Numbered from the stretch's first letter, positions 1 through 9,098 are shown. The stretch: 61,226 bases of DNA from Ravibacter sp964559125 (GCA_964559125.1 CAZLGW010000037.1:1-61226), one strand, 5' to 3'. Notes: generated by a model not told the origin, from the sequence alone. Program-made: numbers and translations.

Positions 1-150
1 TTCTACAAAAAACTCTATTTCAACAGGTTATTGAAAATCAGGATGGCCGAAGTAAATCCGCTCCCGGGTGCAATCAGTGCGACGGGCATCCCGTTTGGGA
101 AGTAAAGTATTCCACATGTACTACTCTTCCAATTTTGCGGCGACCTGCGT

Positions 151-2001
151 TTAGTCGATCACCAGCTTGCCAGCTCCCAATAGGGCTCCCTGCATGTCGT
201 AATACGAAATAAGATAAGTACCGCCTTGTATTCCGGAAGGGAGCTCAAAAGACAAGCCACGGCTTTGTTCAACCGGGTAACCCCCTACCAATACCCCTGT
301 CCGTGTATACAATGCTACCCTCGAAACAAGCTGCACATCCCCTCTCATGCTAAGCTTCACCTGTTGTCCGGCTGCTACAGGATTAGGGTAAGCATACAGG
401 TGGTTATCCCTCTTCCCTGGGTAAAACGAAATAATCGGGGAATAGCTAAAACTACCGTCGTTGTCCTCCACACGCAGCCGGTAATAGACCGGTGTAGCAC
501 CTCCATATCCGCCGCCGTCATCGAAGGAATAAGTTTTTCTCCCTTCTTGCTCAGAAGCCTTTACCCTACCGGCTTTTTTCATCCTGCCGATATCCGTACC
601 AGCTTCAATGTCATAATGCGAGGTATTGTTTTCCCCGGTGACCTCCCATATGAGCCTGGCTGCAGACTCATTCTTAACTACTTCGAAACGAATGAGCTTT
701 ACCGGAAGCTGCACCTGCATTGTAAGCTGCTGCGAAGGCCCTACGCAGGTATTGGAGGTAACAAACACCTGTATCACATCGCCGTCAAGAAGTGCACTTG
801 ATCTCCACTCGTTTGAAGCGGAGGCCTGAACTGCTGTACCGTTCCACCTGAATTCAAAGACCGGGTTTGTAACGCCACTTTCTACCGAAGCAGTAAAAGT
901 AACCTCCGTTCCTGCCTGTATATTCTCTGAAGATGCCGTTAAACCTGCTGCGGAAGTATTAGGATTGACAGTTACCTGTACAGAATCTGACAATACGGTA
1001 CCGCATCCCCCGCCAGCGGCATACAGCGTTACCCAATGACTACCGGGAGTATCAAACCTGAACCTGGCCGTACCAAGGGTGTTATCAGATGTGACCATGT
1101 CGCCGTCGGCCGACGTCCAGGCTATGCCCGACTCGAAGGTCGACCCGGCAGCGTCAAAGTCCAGCGTCATCCCCTCGCAGACTGAAGTGGCCGAAGCGTT
1201 GAGCACGATCGATGGAGGAGGAGAAGCCAGGAACGGATGAATCAGCAAAGATGCGTCCAGGTTCCAGCTTCCGGCAGTGCCGTAGCGATACCACAAATTG
1301 TTTGACTGCAGCTCCCAGATTAAGCTGGGCGAGGTCTGCCCGTTCGAATTACTGATAATCGAAAGGGTATCTTTCACACTGCTGCTCCATTGGAGATCCG
1401 AGAAATCAACCCCTACAAAAATCTTCCCGGAAGCCGGAAGCGGAACACCATTCCTGAATACGACCGCCGTATAGGTGCCGGCGGATTTATCCTGCATGAT
1501 CTGCTTCATGTTCAAAGGCATCTCTCCGAGTACTATCCCCGGAGAACCTGAGGTTCCATCGTAAATACGAACATGAACGGTCTTTTCGGGATTAGCTGAA
1601 TAAGCCCGTCCGAATCCTATATATACTTCCGAAACATACGTCTCTTCATAAGAAGATAAGTCAAAATACATCGCTTTTGCTTTATCCAGATAAACGTTTA
1701 CCCCGTTAATCCACCCGTCTGCGCCCACACTTGCGCCCGTGTAGTAGTTGACAGGCATCCAGTCTGACGGCATTGGATAATTGATCTGTGAGCAGGAAGC
1801 TGCCATCCTGGCGCCGTTGTGACTTCCGGTGCCCGTTAAGCCAGTCAGCCTGCGTGAAGAGATTTCCGCCACATCGGCTTCGACGGACCCGATGTGGTGA
1901 TTTTTGTCTGCTGAACTCAATGAAAATACGGATGTGTAATCCTGTCCTGCCGCTGTTAAAGCAAACGTTGCAAAAAATAGAATAATGGTCAAGCTTGTCA
2001 T
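151..2001 (-). CDS. Secreted protein with Ig/PKD-like repeats and T9SS C-terminal sorting domain
   Basis: The 616-residue protein opens with a hydrophobic signal peptide ending near AAGQ (residues 17-20). The middle holds a beta-rich region of unknown class and two Ig/PKD-like segments (about 265-350 and 355-430), the first containing paired cysteines. The last roughly 75 residues carry the YPNP motif followed by beta strands ending in GKLVID, which is the type A sorting domain that sends proteins through the type IX secretion system. It is therefore expected outside the cell or on its surface. No catalytic motif was recognised, so the function is unknown. It stands alone, with about 175 bases of unremarkable sequence separating it from the next gene. 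Confidence 0.8.
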   Translation of the reverse strand: MTSLTIILFFATFALTAAGQDYTSVFSLSSADKNHHIGSVEADVAEISSRRLTGLTGTGSHNGARMAASCSQINYPMPSDWMPVNYYTGASVGADGWINGVNVYLDKAKAMYFDLSSYEETYVSEVYIGFGRAYSANPEKTVHVRIYDGTSGSPGIVLGEMPLNMKQIMQDKSAGTYTAVVFRNGVPLPASGKIFVGVDFSDLQWSSSVKDTLSIISNSNGQTSPSLIWELQSNNLWYRYGTAGSWNLDASLLIHPFLASPPPSIVLNASATSVCEGMTLDFDAAGSTFESGIAWTSADGDMVTSDNTLGTARFRFDTPGSHWVTLYAAGGGCGTVLSDSVQVTVNPNTSAAGLTASSENIQAGTEVTFTASVESGVTNPVFEFRWNGTAVQASASNEWRSSALLDGDVIQVFVTSNTCVGPSQQLTMQVQLPVKLIRFEVVKNESAARLIWEVTGENNTSHYDIEAGTDIGRMKKAGRVKASEQEGRKTYSFDDGGGYGGATPVYYRLRVEDNDGSFSYSPIISFYPGKRDNHLYAYPNPVAAGQQVKLSMRGDVQLVSRVALYTRTGVLVGGYPVEQSRGLSFELPSGIQGGTYLISYYDMQGALLGAGKLVID

Positions 2002-2176
2002 AACAATATCTTCATAACGTTTCGATATACAATGATAGCAAAAAATGTACTGTAATACATAGTCGGGGAAGCCTGGCGAGCTACAACTGACGATCTGAAA
2101 ACAGGAAAATTTCAGAAAGAGAGGCTACCGCCTAATAAGTTCAGGAATAAAGCCGATGGGTAGAAACCGCCTGCTT

Positions 2177-3382
2177 TCATCTCCGGAACCGGAAATAGCG
2201 ATCCAGCGGATGAGCTTTACGAGAAAGAAAAGCAGAAAGCATCTCCATTCCGATTACTGAAAAAGTGATCCCGTTCCCCCCGAAACCCAGCACGAAATAG
2301 GCGCTCGGGAAATCCGGGTGCTTACCTATATACGGAAGCCCGTCTTTGGTTTCGCCGAAGGTGCCGGCCCAACTGAAATCCGTCCGGAAAGGATAACCGG
2401 GAAAGAGCTTTGAAATCTCTTTTTCCAGCTTCTCTGTCTTCTTCCCGATCAGGTGGTCGCGTTTGGCTGCATCGCGGAACTCTTCGTCTTCACCGCCCAC
2501 CAGGAAACGACCGTCGTCGGTAGTCCGCATGTAGAGATAAGGCGACGCGGTATTCCAGAAAAGGGTGTCATCCAGCGCTTTGTATGCCCCCTCACGAGGC
2601 TCACTCACAATAGCATACGTTGAAAGCAGGTTCACAAAATCGTCTTTGATGATCTCTACGCTTTCGAAGCCGTTGCAGTAAATGATCTTCTTCGCTTTGA
2701 TCCGGAAACCTTCTTCCGTAACAGCCGTCACACCGCGGGAATGGTAGCTTACCTCTGCCAGCTCGGTCTTATCAAATATTTCAAGCCCCTTCTTCACATT
2801 ATACGCATGCATGTCGTGTGCAAAACGAAAAGCATCTATACTCCCGCCCTGCTTATTGAGAATGGCTCCCGGAGCCCCTGATAACCCGTATTTCTTTTCG
2901 ATCTCCCCGCTGTCAAGCCAGCTTACGGGAAACCCGTATTCCTTCCTGCAGGTAAATTCCTTTTCCAGCTTCCCGAGATCTTTTTTGTATGCGGCAAAGT
3001 AAAGGGATTCTTTACGGTCAAAACCGCAGTCCGACTTAATTTCGCGTACCAGCTTGCCGAGCGTATCGATCGAGTCATAGCAGGCCCTGTAGCTCAGCAG
3101 GGCGCCTTCCTCCCCTATCATCTCAATCAGCTCGTGCAACTGCGTGTCTATTTCGTATTGCAGCATGGAGGTCGTAGCGGAAGTACTGCCGTTGCCTATC
3201 TCCCGGCGATCGACCAAGACGGTTTTATACCTATCCTTTATACACTGATAGCTGATAAGGCTCCCGGTAATACCGCCTCCGACGACGAGAAGCTCCGTAT
3301 CGATGTCCCTGTCAACAGATGGATAGGTATGAAGGAGGCCGTTTTTGACCAGCCAAAAGGGTTCGTTGGATTTTAGTTTCAC
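2177..3382 (-). CDS. FAD-dependent oxidoreductase (DAO family)
   Basis: A flavoprotein of about 401 residues in the D-amino-acid-oxidase/glycine-oxidase-like family. The N-terminal dinucleotide-binding motif reads VVGGGITGS, and near the C-terminus GLPYIGKHPDFPSAY and GFGGNGITFS give the usual flavin-contacting end. The substrate cannot be read from sequence. The reading frame stays open upstream to 3541, but that extension lies inside prfB and is low in complexity. A GTG at 3380-3382, 17 bases after the prfB stop, puts the dinucleotide fold at the expected distance from the start, so I chose it. It is co-directional with prfB and probably co-transcribed. No signal peptide or membrane segment is seen, so it is likely cytoplasmic. 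Confidence 0.8.
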   Translation of the reverse strand: MKLKSNEPFWLVKNGLLHTYPSVDRDIDTELLVVGGGITGSLISYQCIKDRYKTVLVDRREIGNGSTSATTSMLQYEIDTQLHELIEMIGEEGALLSYRACYDSIDTLGKLVREIKSDCGFDRKESLYFAAYKKDLGKLEKEFTCRKEYGFPVSWLDSGEIEKKYGLSGAPGAILNKQGGSIDAFRFAHDMHAYNVKKGLEIFDKTELAEVSYHSRGVTAVTEEGFRIKAKKIIYCNGFESVEIIKDDFVNLLSTYAIVSEPREGAYKALDDTLFWNTASPYLYMRTTDDGRFLVGGEDEEFRDAAKRDHLIGKKTEKLEKEISKLFPGYPFRTDFSWAGTFGETKDGLPYIGKHPDFPSAYFVLGFGGNGITFSVIGMEMLSAFLSRKAHPLDRYFRFRR

Positions 3383-3399
3383 CGGAATAGTCTTTAGTG

Positions 3400-4473
3400 C
3401 TAGGCTTCCATAAGGTATGCTTTGATGAATTCGTTGATCCCCCCGTTCAGGACCCCTTCGGTATCCGATGTCTGGTAATTGGTTCGGTGATCTTTCACCC
3501 GGCGATCGTCCAGGACGTAACTCCTGATCTGTGACCCCCACTCAATTTTGCGTTTGGAAGCCTCTACCTCAGCGCGGGCTGCATTCCTTTTTTCGAGCTC
3601 TATCTGGTATAACCGCGACTTCAGAAGCCTCAGCGCCACCTCCTTGTTCATCAGTTGCGAGCGCTCCTGCTGGCAGGCGATGATAATCCCCGACGGCTTA
3701 TGGTGGAGGCGTACCGCTGTCTCCACTTTATTTACGTTCTGTCCGCCGGCCCCCCCCGAACGGAAGGTGTCCCAGGTAACGTCCGCAGGGTTTACTTCTA
3801 TTTCAATATCGTCGGTAACCAGCGGGTAAGTATATACGGAGGCGAAAGAAGTATGTCGCCTGGCGTTGGAGTCAAACGGGGAAATACGTACCAGCCTGTG
3901 TACACCATTCTCAGACTTCAGGTTCCCGTAGGCATAGTCACCGGAAATCTCCAGGGTTACCGATTTTACCCCTGCCACATCTCCGTCCTGCAGGTCTACC
4001 TCCCTGACTTTATAGCCGTTTTTCTCGGCCCACATGATATACATCCGCATCAGCATGGAAGCCCAGTCCTGTGATTCGGTACCTCCCGCTCCGGCGTTGA
4101 TCTCTATGACTGCGGGCAGTTCGTCACCTTCATCCGACATCATTTTACGAAACTCCAGCTCCTCCAGCTTCTCCTCCAGCTTTTTCCCTTCCGCATCCAC
4201 CTCCTCTTCTGTGGCTTCACCCGATTCAAAAAACTCCCAGATAGTCTGCAGGTCATCCCTTAGCCCGGTGAGCTGTTCATACCCGTTCACCCAGAATTTC
4301 AGTCCGCGAATGTCCTTCATCACATTCTCCGCCCGTTCAGGATCCACCCAGAACTCCGGCTGTGCGGTCTGCATTTCCAGCTCCGTGAGTTTTTCTTTCC
4401 GTGTCGAATAGTCCAGATATTTTCCCAAGGCTTCAACCCGCTCTTCCAACTGCTTTACCTGATCTAATGTCAT
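3400..4473 (-). CDS. prfB: Peptide chain release factor 2
   Basis: Release factor 2, 357 residues, which ends translation at UGA and UAA. The GGQ loop (SGGAGGQNVNK, near residue 240) that triggers peptidyl-tRNA hydrolysis is intact, and the SPF tripeptide that reads stop codons is present in RISPFDSNARRH. The N-terminal coiled region is complete. In many bacteria the start of this gene is interrupted by an in-frame UGA bypassed by a +1 frameshift. Here the equivalent leucine-aspartate-tyrosine codons (4408-4416) are CTG GAC TAT in one frame, so no frameshift is needed. The gene is divergent from lpdA. Confidence 0.97.
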   Translation of the reverse strand: MTLDQVKQLEERVEALGKYLDYSTRKEKLTELEMQTAQPEFWVDPERAENVMKDIRGLKFWVNGYEQLTGLRDDLQTIWEFFESGEATEEEVDAEGKKLEEKLEELEFRKMMSDEGDELPAVIEINAGAGGTESQDWASMLMRMYIMWAEKNGYKVREVDLQDGDVAGVKSVTLEISGDYAYGNLKSENGVHRLVRISPFDSNARRHTSFASVYTYPLVTDDIEIEVNPADVTWDTFRSGGAGGQNVNKVETAVRLHHKPSGIIIACQQERSQLMNKEVALRLLKSRLYQIELEKRNAARAEVEASKRKIEWGSQIRSYVLDDRRVKDHRTNYQTSDTEGVLNGGINEFIKAYLMEA

Positions 4474-4501
4474 TGATCGCTTTTTATTTGATTTTAGCGC
4501 A

Positions 4502-4509
4502 CAAAGGTA
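4502..4509 (-). promoter_or_regulatory. Bacteroidota-type -7 box, prfB promoter
   Basis: On the minus strand this reads TACCTTTG, matching the Bacteroidota -7 consensus TAnnTTTG, 29 bases upstream of the prfB start. No convincing -33 TTTG is seen at the usual spacing. The same octamer occurs on the other strand at 4545-4552. Confidence 0.6.
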
Positions 4510-4544
4510 AGAAAATTAAGGGTCTGTCATTAACATAAAACCTT

Positions 4545-4552
4545 TACCTTTG
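4545..4552 (+). promoter_or_regulatory. Bacteroidota-type -7 box, lpdA promoter
   Basis: TACCTTTG matches TAnnTTTG. It lies 70 bases before the lpdA ATG, giving a predicted leader of about 60 nucleotides. It is paired with an identical box on the minus strand 36 bases away that serves prfB. Confidence 0.6.
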
Positions 4553-4622
4553 CACTGGTTTTTCGCCGTTGGCGCGCTGACCAATATATCATTCATAAAA
4601 CTTACATTAAAATTTCCTGCAA

Positions 4623-6020
4623 ATGTCTCAGAATTATGACGTTATTGTGATAGGCAGCGGACCCGGAGGCTATCCTACCGCCATTCGTGCCTCCCAATTG
4701 GGACTAAAAGTGGCGATCGTAGAAAAAGAGAACCTGGGTGGTATCTGCCTTAACTGGGGCTGTATCCCAACCAAAGCCTTATTGAAAAGCGCTCAGGTAT
4801 TTGAATACATCAAACACGCAAAAGACTACGGCATTAACGTAGCCGAGAGCTCAGCCGACTTCAGCGCGGTCATTAAACGGAGCCGCGGCGTGGCCGAAGG
4901 AATGAACAAGGGTGTTACATTCCTGATGAAAAAAAATAAAATAGATGTGATCTTCGGGACGGGCAAGGTCGTAAAGGATCAGTCTGTGGAAGTGACCGAC
5001 AAAGACGGTAAGAAAACAACATACCGCGCCGGGAAAGGAGTTGTGATCGCAACCGGCGCCAGGGCCCGCGAACTTCCCAATATCAAAATAGACGGCGAGA
5101 AGGTAATTGAATACCGGAAGGCCATGAGCCTCGAAAAACAGCCCAAAAGTCTCCTGGTGATAGGTTCGGGCGCGATCGGGGTTGAGTTTGCCTATGTATA
5201 CGCCAGTCTCGGGACAAAGGTTACGATAGTGGAATTCCTTCCCAATGTCGTACCTGTAGAAGACGAGGACGTTTCGAAAGAGCTGGCCAAACAGTATAAG
5301 AAGCTGGGCATTGATATCTATACTAACTCGACAGTAGAGAAGGTAGATACCAAAGGAAAAGGGGCTAAAGTTTTCGTAAAAACTCCGGACGGAGAAAAAA
5401 CTTTTGACGTGGATGTCGTCCTTTCCGCTGCCGGCGTAGTCTCCAACATTGAAAATATAGGGCTTGAAGAAGTCGGGATCAAAACCGACAAAGGTAAAAT
5501 TTCGGTCAACCAGTGGTATGAAACCAACGTACCGGGCTTTTACGCGATCGGCGACTGTACACCCGGCCCGGCCCTGGCGCACGTTGCCACGGCAGAAGGC
5601 ATTATCGCCGCCGAGAAAATCGCCGGTCATAAGACCGAGCCTCTCGACTACGGCAATATCCCCGGCTGTACGTATTGCCAGCCTGAGATCGCCTCCGTAG
5701 GACTTACCGAGAAAAAAGCGAAGGAAGCCGGATACGACATCAAAGTAGGTAAGTTCCCGTTTGTCGCTTCCGGTAAAGCCAAGGCTGCGGGCGCTCCCGA
5801 TGGCTTTGTAAAGGTTATTTACGATGCGAAATACGGGGAATTCCTCGGTGCTCACATGATCGGGTACAACGTAACTGAGCTGATCGCCGAAGTAGTGGTA
5901 GCCAGGAAGCTGGAAACTACCGCCCACGAGATCCTTCGCTCAGTACACCCTCACCCCACTATTTCTGAAGCTGTAAAAGGGGCAACCGAAGTAGCTTACG
6001 GAGAGGCAATCGACCTGTAA
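4623..6020 (+). CDS. lpdA: Dihydrolipoyl dehydrogenase (E3)
   Basis: A 465-residue flavoprotein disulfide reductase that reoxidises the dihydrolipoamide of 2-oxoacid dehydrogenase complexes or the glycine cleavage system, using NAD+. It shows the FAD-binding GSGPGGY (residues 11-17), the redox-active disulfide in GGICLNWGCIP (Cys42 and Cys47), a second NAD-binding fold with IGSGAIGVEF near residue 180, the FAD-contacting AIGDC, and the C-terminal HPHPT motif with the catalytic histidine. Length is normal. No E1 or E2 gene lies beside it, so it is probably a shared E3. A GC-rich hairpin follows at 6054-6078. Confidence 0.97.
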   Translation: MSQNYDVIVIGSGPGGYPTAIRASQLGLKVAIVEKENLGGICLNWGCIPTKALLKSAQVFEYIKHAKDYGINVAESSADFSAVIKRSRGVAEGMNKGVTFLMKKNKIDVIFGTGKVVKDQSVEVTDKDGKKTTYRAGKGVVIATGARARELPNIKIDGEKVIEYRKAMSLEKQPKSLLVIGSGAIGVEFAYVYASLGTKVTIVEFLPNVVPVEDEDVSKELAKQYKKLGIDIYTNSTVEKVDTKGKGAKVFVKTPDGEKTFDVDVVLSAAGVVSNIENIGLEEVGIKTDKGKISVNQWYETNVPGFYAIGDCTPGPALAHVATAEGIIAAEKIAGHKTEPLDYGNIPGCTYCQPEIASVGLTEKKAKEAGYDIKVGKFPFVASGKAKAAGAPDGFVKVIYDAKYGEFLGAHMIGYNVTELIAEVVVARKLETTAHEILRSVHPHPTISEAVKGATEVAYGEAIDL

Positions 6021-6053
6021 AGCGATCGTTCCCTACCCGGCATTACCAGATAC

Positions 6054-6085
6054 GCCAGGCTCGCATTTCGGGCCTGGCATATTTA
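6054..6085 (+). terminator. Probable terminator after lpdA
   Basis: A 7-bp perfect stem, GCCAGGC (6054-6060) with GCCTGGC (6072-6078), has an 11-base loop and is followed by ATATTTATTT. It lies 34 bases after the lpdA stop. The T tract is interrupted, so this is only a moderate call. Confidence 0.45.
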
Positions 6086-6379
6086 TTTGAATGATTTACA
6101 GCCCTTCCCTGAAAATACTGCCTACCGCTCTTGACTTAGAATCCTGTACACACTATATTTCCTATCAAATAACACGTTCGAAGCAAGACTACATTCAATC
6201 AACCACTTTAAAAACCGGAAAATATCACCGTTTAGTAACACGTTCGAAGAATACCTGCTGAGTACTCCCCTTCCGCGAAGAAAGACTTCGGCGATGATAT
6301 ATTTATATCAGAAAGGGCTGCTATATTTTCTTCGACTAAACGATCGATGGCTTCGGGTTATCTAAACTCAGGCTTTTAA
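6086..6379. repeat. AT-rich intergenic stretch with a 14-bp direct repeat
   Basis: I see no gene here. The sequence TAACACGTTCGAAG occurs at 6170-6183 and again at 6236-6249, 66 bases start to start. Each copy contains the palindrome TTCGAA. The spacing of about six helical turns and the position before the glycosyltransferase gene would suit paired protein-binding sites, but no function is known. Confidence 0.5.
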
Positions 6380-7288
6380 ATGACCTCATCCTTAATGGTT
6401 TCCGATGTTGAGGAAACAGTCACAGTCGCTACCAAACCGCTTACATTTTCCATCCTGATTCCTTCCTGGAACAACCTGGAATATCTGAAGCTATGCATCG
6501 GGAGCATACGCAAAAACTCAAGCTTCCGCCACCAGATCCTGGTTCACCTTAATGAAGGTGCCGATGGAAGCCTGGAATGGGTAAAGGAGCAACCCGACAT
6601 CACTTACACTTACAGTAGAGACAATCTCGGTGTTTGCTATCCGCTCAATCTGCTTTCTCTCCAGACAGAGACCGATTATATCGTATATATGAATGACGAT
6701 ATGTATGTATGCCCCGAATGGGATAAAGCCCTCATGGAGGAAATAAACAAAATCGGGCATAAATATTTCTTCCTGTCCGCCACCGCTATCGAAGCCAGCC
6801 TGGAAAAGGCCTGTGCCATTCACAAAAATTTCGGTCTCAACATAGCTGAATTCGACGAACAAGCGCTGCTCAGCCACTATAAATCACTCAATATTCCTGA
6901 TTGGCATGGTGCTACGTGGCCTCCGAACATCGTACACAAAGATATATGGCAACTTGTCGGGGGCTACAGCATTGAGTTCTCTCCGGGCATGTACTCCGAC
7001 CCCGATTTTTCAATGAAGCTCTGGGAAGCCGGGGTGAGATTGTTTAAAGGCATTAATTCGAGTAAAGTATACCATTTCGGGTCGGTCTCGGTCAAAAGGG
7101 TAAAGAAGAACAAAGGTTACTATAAGTTTATCGGGAAATGGGGGTTTACTTCCAGTACGGTTACTCAATATTTCCTTCATCGGGGAAAAACCTTCGACGG
7201 CCCGCTGGCCTCGCCGGAAATACCCTGGCAGATCAGGATCAAGAACTACCTGCGCAGGTTGCAAACCTCAATCTGGTATCCCGGGTAA
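6380..7288 (+). CDS. Family 2 glycosyltransferase
   Basis: A GT-A fold glycosyltransferase of 302 residues, which would transfer a sugar from a nucleotide-sugar donor. The opening strand LTFSILIPSWNN and the metal/donor-binding region YMNDDMYVCPEW (a DxD-type motif) are typical of GT2. A likely acceptor-side region lies at GGYSIEFSPGMYSDPD. There are no membrane segments, so it is probably cytosolic or peripheral. It stands alone rather than within a polysaccharide cluster. It ends eight bases before a strong bidirectional hairpin shared with tig. Confidence 0.85.
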   Translation: MTSSLMVSDVEETVTVATKPLTFSILIPSWNNLEYLKLCIGSIRKNSSFRHQILVHLNEGADGSLEWVKEQPDITYTYSRDNLGVCYPLNLLSLQTETDYIVYMNDDMYVCPEWDKALMEEINKIGHKYFFLSATAIEASLEKACAIHKNFGLNIAEFDEQALLSHYKSLNIPDWHGATWPPNIVHKDIWQLVGGYSIEFSPGMYSDPDFSMKLWEAGVRLFKGINSSKVYHFGSVSVKRVKKNKGYYKFIGKWGFTSSTVTQYFLHRGKTFDGPLASPEIPWQIRIKNYLRRLQTSIWYPG

Positions 7289-7291
7289 AAT

Positions 7292-7325
7292 AAAAGGGAG
7301 CATCCGGCCGGATGCTCCCTTTTTT
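7292..7325. terminator. Bidirectional terminator between the glycosyltransferase gene and tig
   Basis: A perfect 12-bp inverted repeat, GGGAGCATCCGG (7296-7307) with CCGGATGCTCCC (7308-7319), is flanked by AAAA on the left and six T on the right. It sits between two convergent genes and can stop transcription from both sides. Confidence 0.85.
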
Positions 7326-7339
7326 ATGACTCGAAAGCC

Positions 7340-8683
7340 CTAAACTTCTGCTCTCACAATCTCCTCAAATTCACTGACACTCACCGTTTTTTCCTCAGGT
7401 GTTACGTTGGCGCGGAGAAGTTCGTATACCTTGTTGTCGAATACCTGCTGGAACACTTTCCGGTAGTTGTCTCTCTCCCGGTCGGTCAGGTACTGCTGGG
7501 CAATTTTGTCGATGGTTTCCTTCATAGACTCATCCTCACCGTAGATGCCGAACTGGGCTTTAACGACATTTCTCGCCTCTTCAAGGAGATCTGCTGCCTC
7601 TACTTTTACTTCGTGGCTTTCGGCTACCCGGTTGCGGATAAGGCTCATGCGCAGCGATTTTGCAAAAGCATCGAACTCATCGGCGATCTGCTCCTCGGTG
7701 AACTTGCCTTCGTTGGCCTGGTACAGCCATTTTTTAAGAAATTCTTCCGGCAGCTCTATCTCTGTTTTTTCAAGAAGCTTGTCTTCTATGTCCCTTCTCA
7801 GCAAAACCTCGGTCTCCCGGTTGTAATTATCCTGCACTATCGCAGCTACCTTCTCACGGAACTCCTGCTCACCGGCCACTTCTTCGGCAAAGCCCAGTAC
7901 CTTTTTATAAAAATCGTCGTTGAGTTCAGCCGGGACATTCCTTGTAATATCCTCGGCCTTAAAAGTAAACTCACCGGACAACTCTCCTACTTCATCCTTT
8001 TTCTTTCCGGTCACATGCGCAATTGCCGACTCATCCTCGAACGTATTCTGAATATCGAAGGTTACCGAATCCTCTACTTTGATCCCGATAAAGGAAGATC
8101 TCACCTCTTCTTTCACGCGCTTCACCGGGATAGCCGTCTTCGTGTTAAACTCCGTCGCCTCCTGGGAAAGCTCACCATAGATGATATCACCGTCTTCGGA
8201 AACTTCCGGATGGGTATTTTCCGCAAACCTCAGGCGAAGATCCTCTATGGTCTTATCAAGATCGCTCTCACCGGCCTGGATGGTATACTTTGTGATACCG
8301 TTCAACTGCTCCAGGTCTACCACAAAATCTCCGGCGAGGCCAAGATCAAATGAAAATTCAAATTCCGTCTGGTTGTCCCAGTCCACCGAATCCGCCTTCT
8401 CACGATCAGGCATCGGATCTCCTACTACCGGTAGCTTATTGTCCTTGATATAATCGCTGACAGCATGTGAGAGCAGATGGTTTACCTCTTCAACCAATAT
8501 ACTCTTTCCGTACATTCTGCTGATCACATGAGCCGGCACTTTCCCGGGCCTAAAGCCCCTGATGCTGGCGCGCTTGCTGTAATCTTTTATACTCTTGTCC
8601 ACTTTCGGCTGATAATCCTCTTTTACCAGCTTTACCTTCAGTGAGGCGGTGGTAGGCGAACTTTTCTCTAACAGGACTTCCAT
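7340..8683 (-). CDS. tig: Trigger factor chaperone
   Basis: The ribosome-bound chaperone that meets nascent chains at the exit tunnel, 447 residues. The N-terminal ribosome-binding domain has the signature IRGFRPGKVP (near residues 40-50). A central PPIase/FKBP-like domain occupies about 155-245, and a helical C-terminal domain follows with ELPEEFLKKWL. The central domain is divergent, as is common in Bacteroidota trigger factors, so prolyl isomerase activity is uncertain. No clpP or clpX follows it, unlike the arrangement in many other bacteria. Confidence 0.95.
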   Translation of the reverse strand: MEVLLEKSSPTTASLKVKLVKEDYQPKVDKSIKDYSKRASIRGFRPGKVPAHVISRMYGKSILVEEVNHLLSHAVSDYIKDNKLPVVGDPMPDREKADSVDWDNQTEFEFSFDLGLAGDFVVDLEQLNGITKYTIQAGESDLDKTIEDLRLRFAENTHPEVSEDGDIIYGELSQEATEFNTKTAIPVKRVKEEVRSSFIGIKVEDSVTFDIQNTFEDESAIAHVTGKKKDEVGELSGEFTFKAEDITRNVPAELNDDFYKKVLGFAEEVAGEQEFREKVAAIVQDNYNRETEVLLRRDIEDKLLEKTEIELPEEFLKKWLYQANEGKFTEEQIADEFDAFAKSLRMSLIRNRVAESHEVKVEAADLLEEARNVVKAQFGIYGEDESMKETIDKIAQQYLTDRERDNYRKVFQQVFDNKVYELLRANVTPEEKTVSVSEFEEIVRAEV

Positions 8684-8773
8684 TTACTGAAATAAATCGG
8701 TTTTAAAATAGTAATATAACGCCACTCCCGGTGGCCCCTGCCGGGCAACCCATTAATCGCACTTTAAAGAAAC

Positions 8774-8804
8774 AAAGCCCTCAAAACCAAGTCCTGAGGG
8801 CTTT
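8774..8804 (-). terminator. Terminator after tRNA-Leu
   Basis: A perfect 10-bp inverted repeat, AAAGCCCTCA (8774-8783) with TGAGGGCTTT (8795-8804). On the minus strand it is followed by GTTTC. It lies 31 bases past the 3' end of the tRNA gene and 91 bases before tig, so it probably separates the two transcripts. Confidence 0.75.
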
Positions 8805-8834
8805 CTCCAGTGGGATCAGAGATCCTTCTTCTTG

Positions 8835-8916
8835 TACGGGCGGAGGGAATCGAACCCCCACGCCTTGCGGCACCAGATCCTAAGTCTGGCACGTCTACCA
8901 GTTCCGCCACGCCCGC
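8835..8916 (-). tRNA. tRNA-Leu (anticodon TAG)
   Basis: An 82-base class II tRNA with a GCGGGCG acceptor strand paired to CGCCCGT, a long variable arm (GTGCCGCAAGGCGT) and the T-loop GGTTCGAATCC. The anticodon stem CCAGA/TCTGG closes the loop CTTAGGA, giving anticodon TAG, which reads CUA leucine codons. The first acceptor pair is a G-U wobble. The discriminator is A and no CCA is encoded, so CCA must be added after transcription. Confidence 0.96.
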
Positions 8917-8969
8917 ATACACTATTCTTTCTCACTCCAAATTTCAAACACACCGCCGAATTTGGAGTG

Positions 8970-8977
8970 CAAAGGTA
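8970..8977 (-). promoter_or_regulatory. -7 box for tRNA-Leu
   Basis: The minus strand reads TACCTTTG, the same octamer used before prfB and lpdA. It lies 53 bases upstream of the tRNA 5' end, implying a short leader that is removed by RNase P. Confidence 0.6.
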
Positions 8978-9098
8978 TTAACTTCTGTCTTTATTTTCCT
9001 AATTTTATATAACAATTTTTCTTATCGTTTTTTCATTGAAAATTTGACAACAATAGCTTAAAATTACGGTTCAGGCTTGTTATACCAATATTCGGAAA

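Noticed and set aside
1..150. Possible gene end at the left edge
   Set aside because: Short frames on both strands show no recognisable protein. Nothing can be supported.
3383..3541. Upstream extension of the FAD oxidoreductase into prfB
   Set aside because: The extension lies wholly inside the prfB coding sequence, has no similarity to the family and precedes the dinucleotide fold by too many residues. The GTG at 3382 explains the start.
4851..5927. A 358-codon open frame antisense to lpdA
   Set aside because: It is a mirror of the strong codon bias of lpdA, matches no family by eye, and lpdA has every expected motif.
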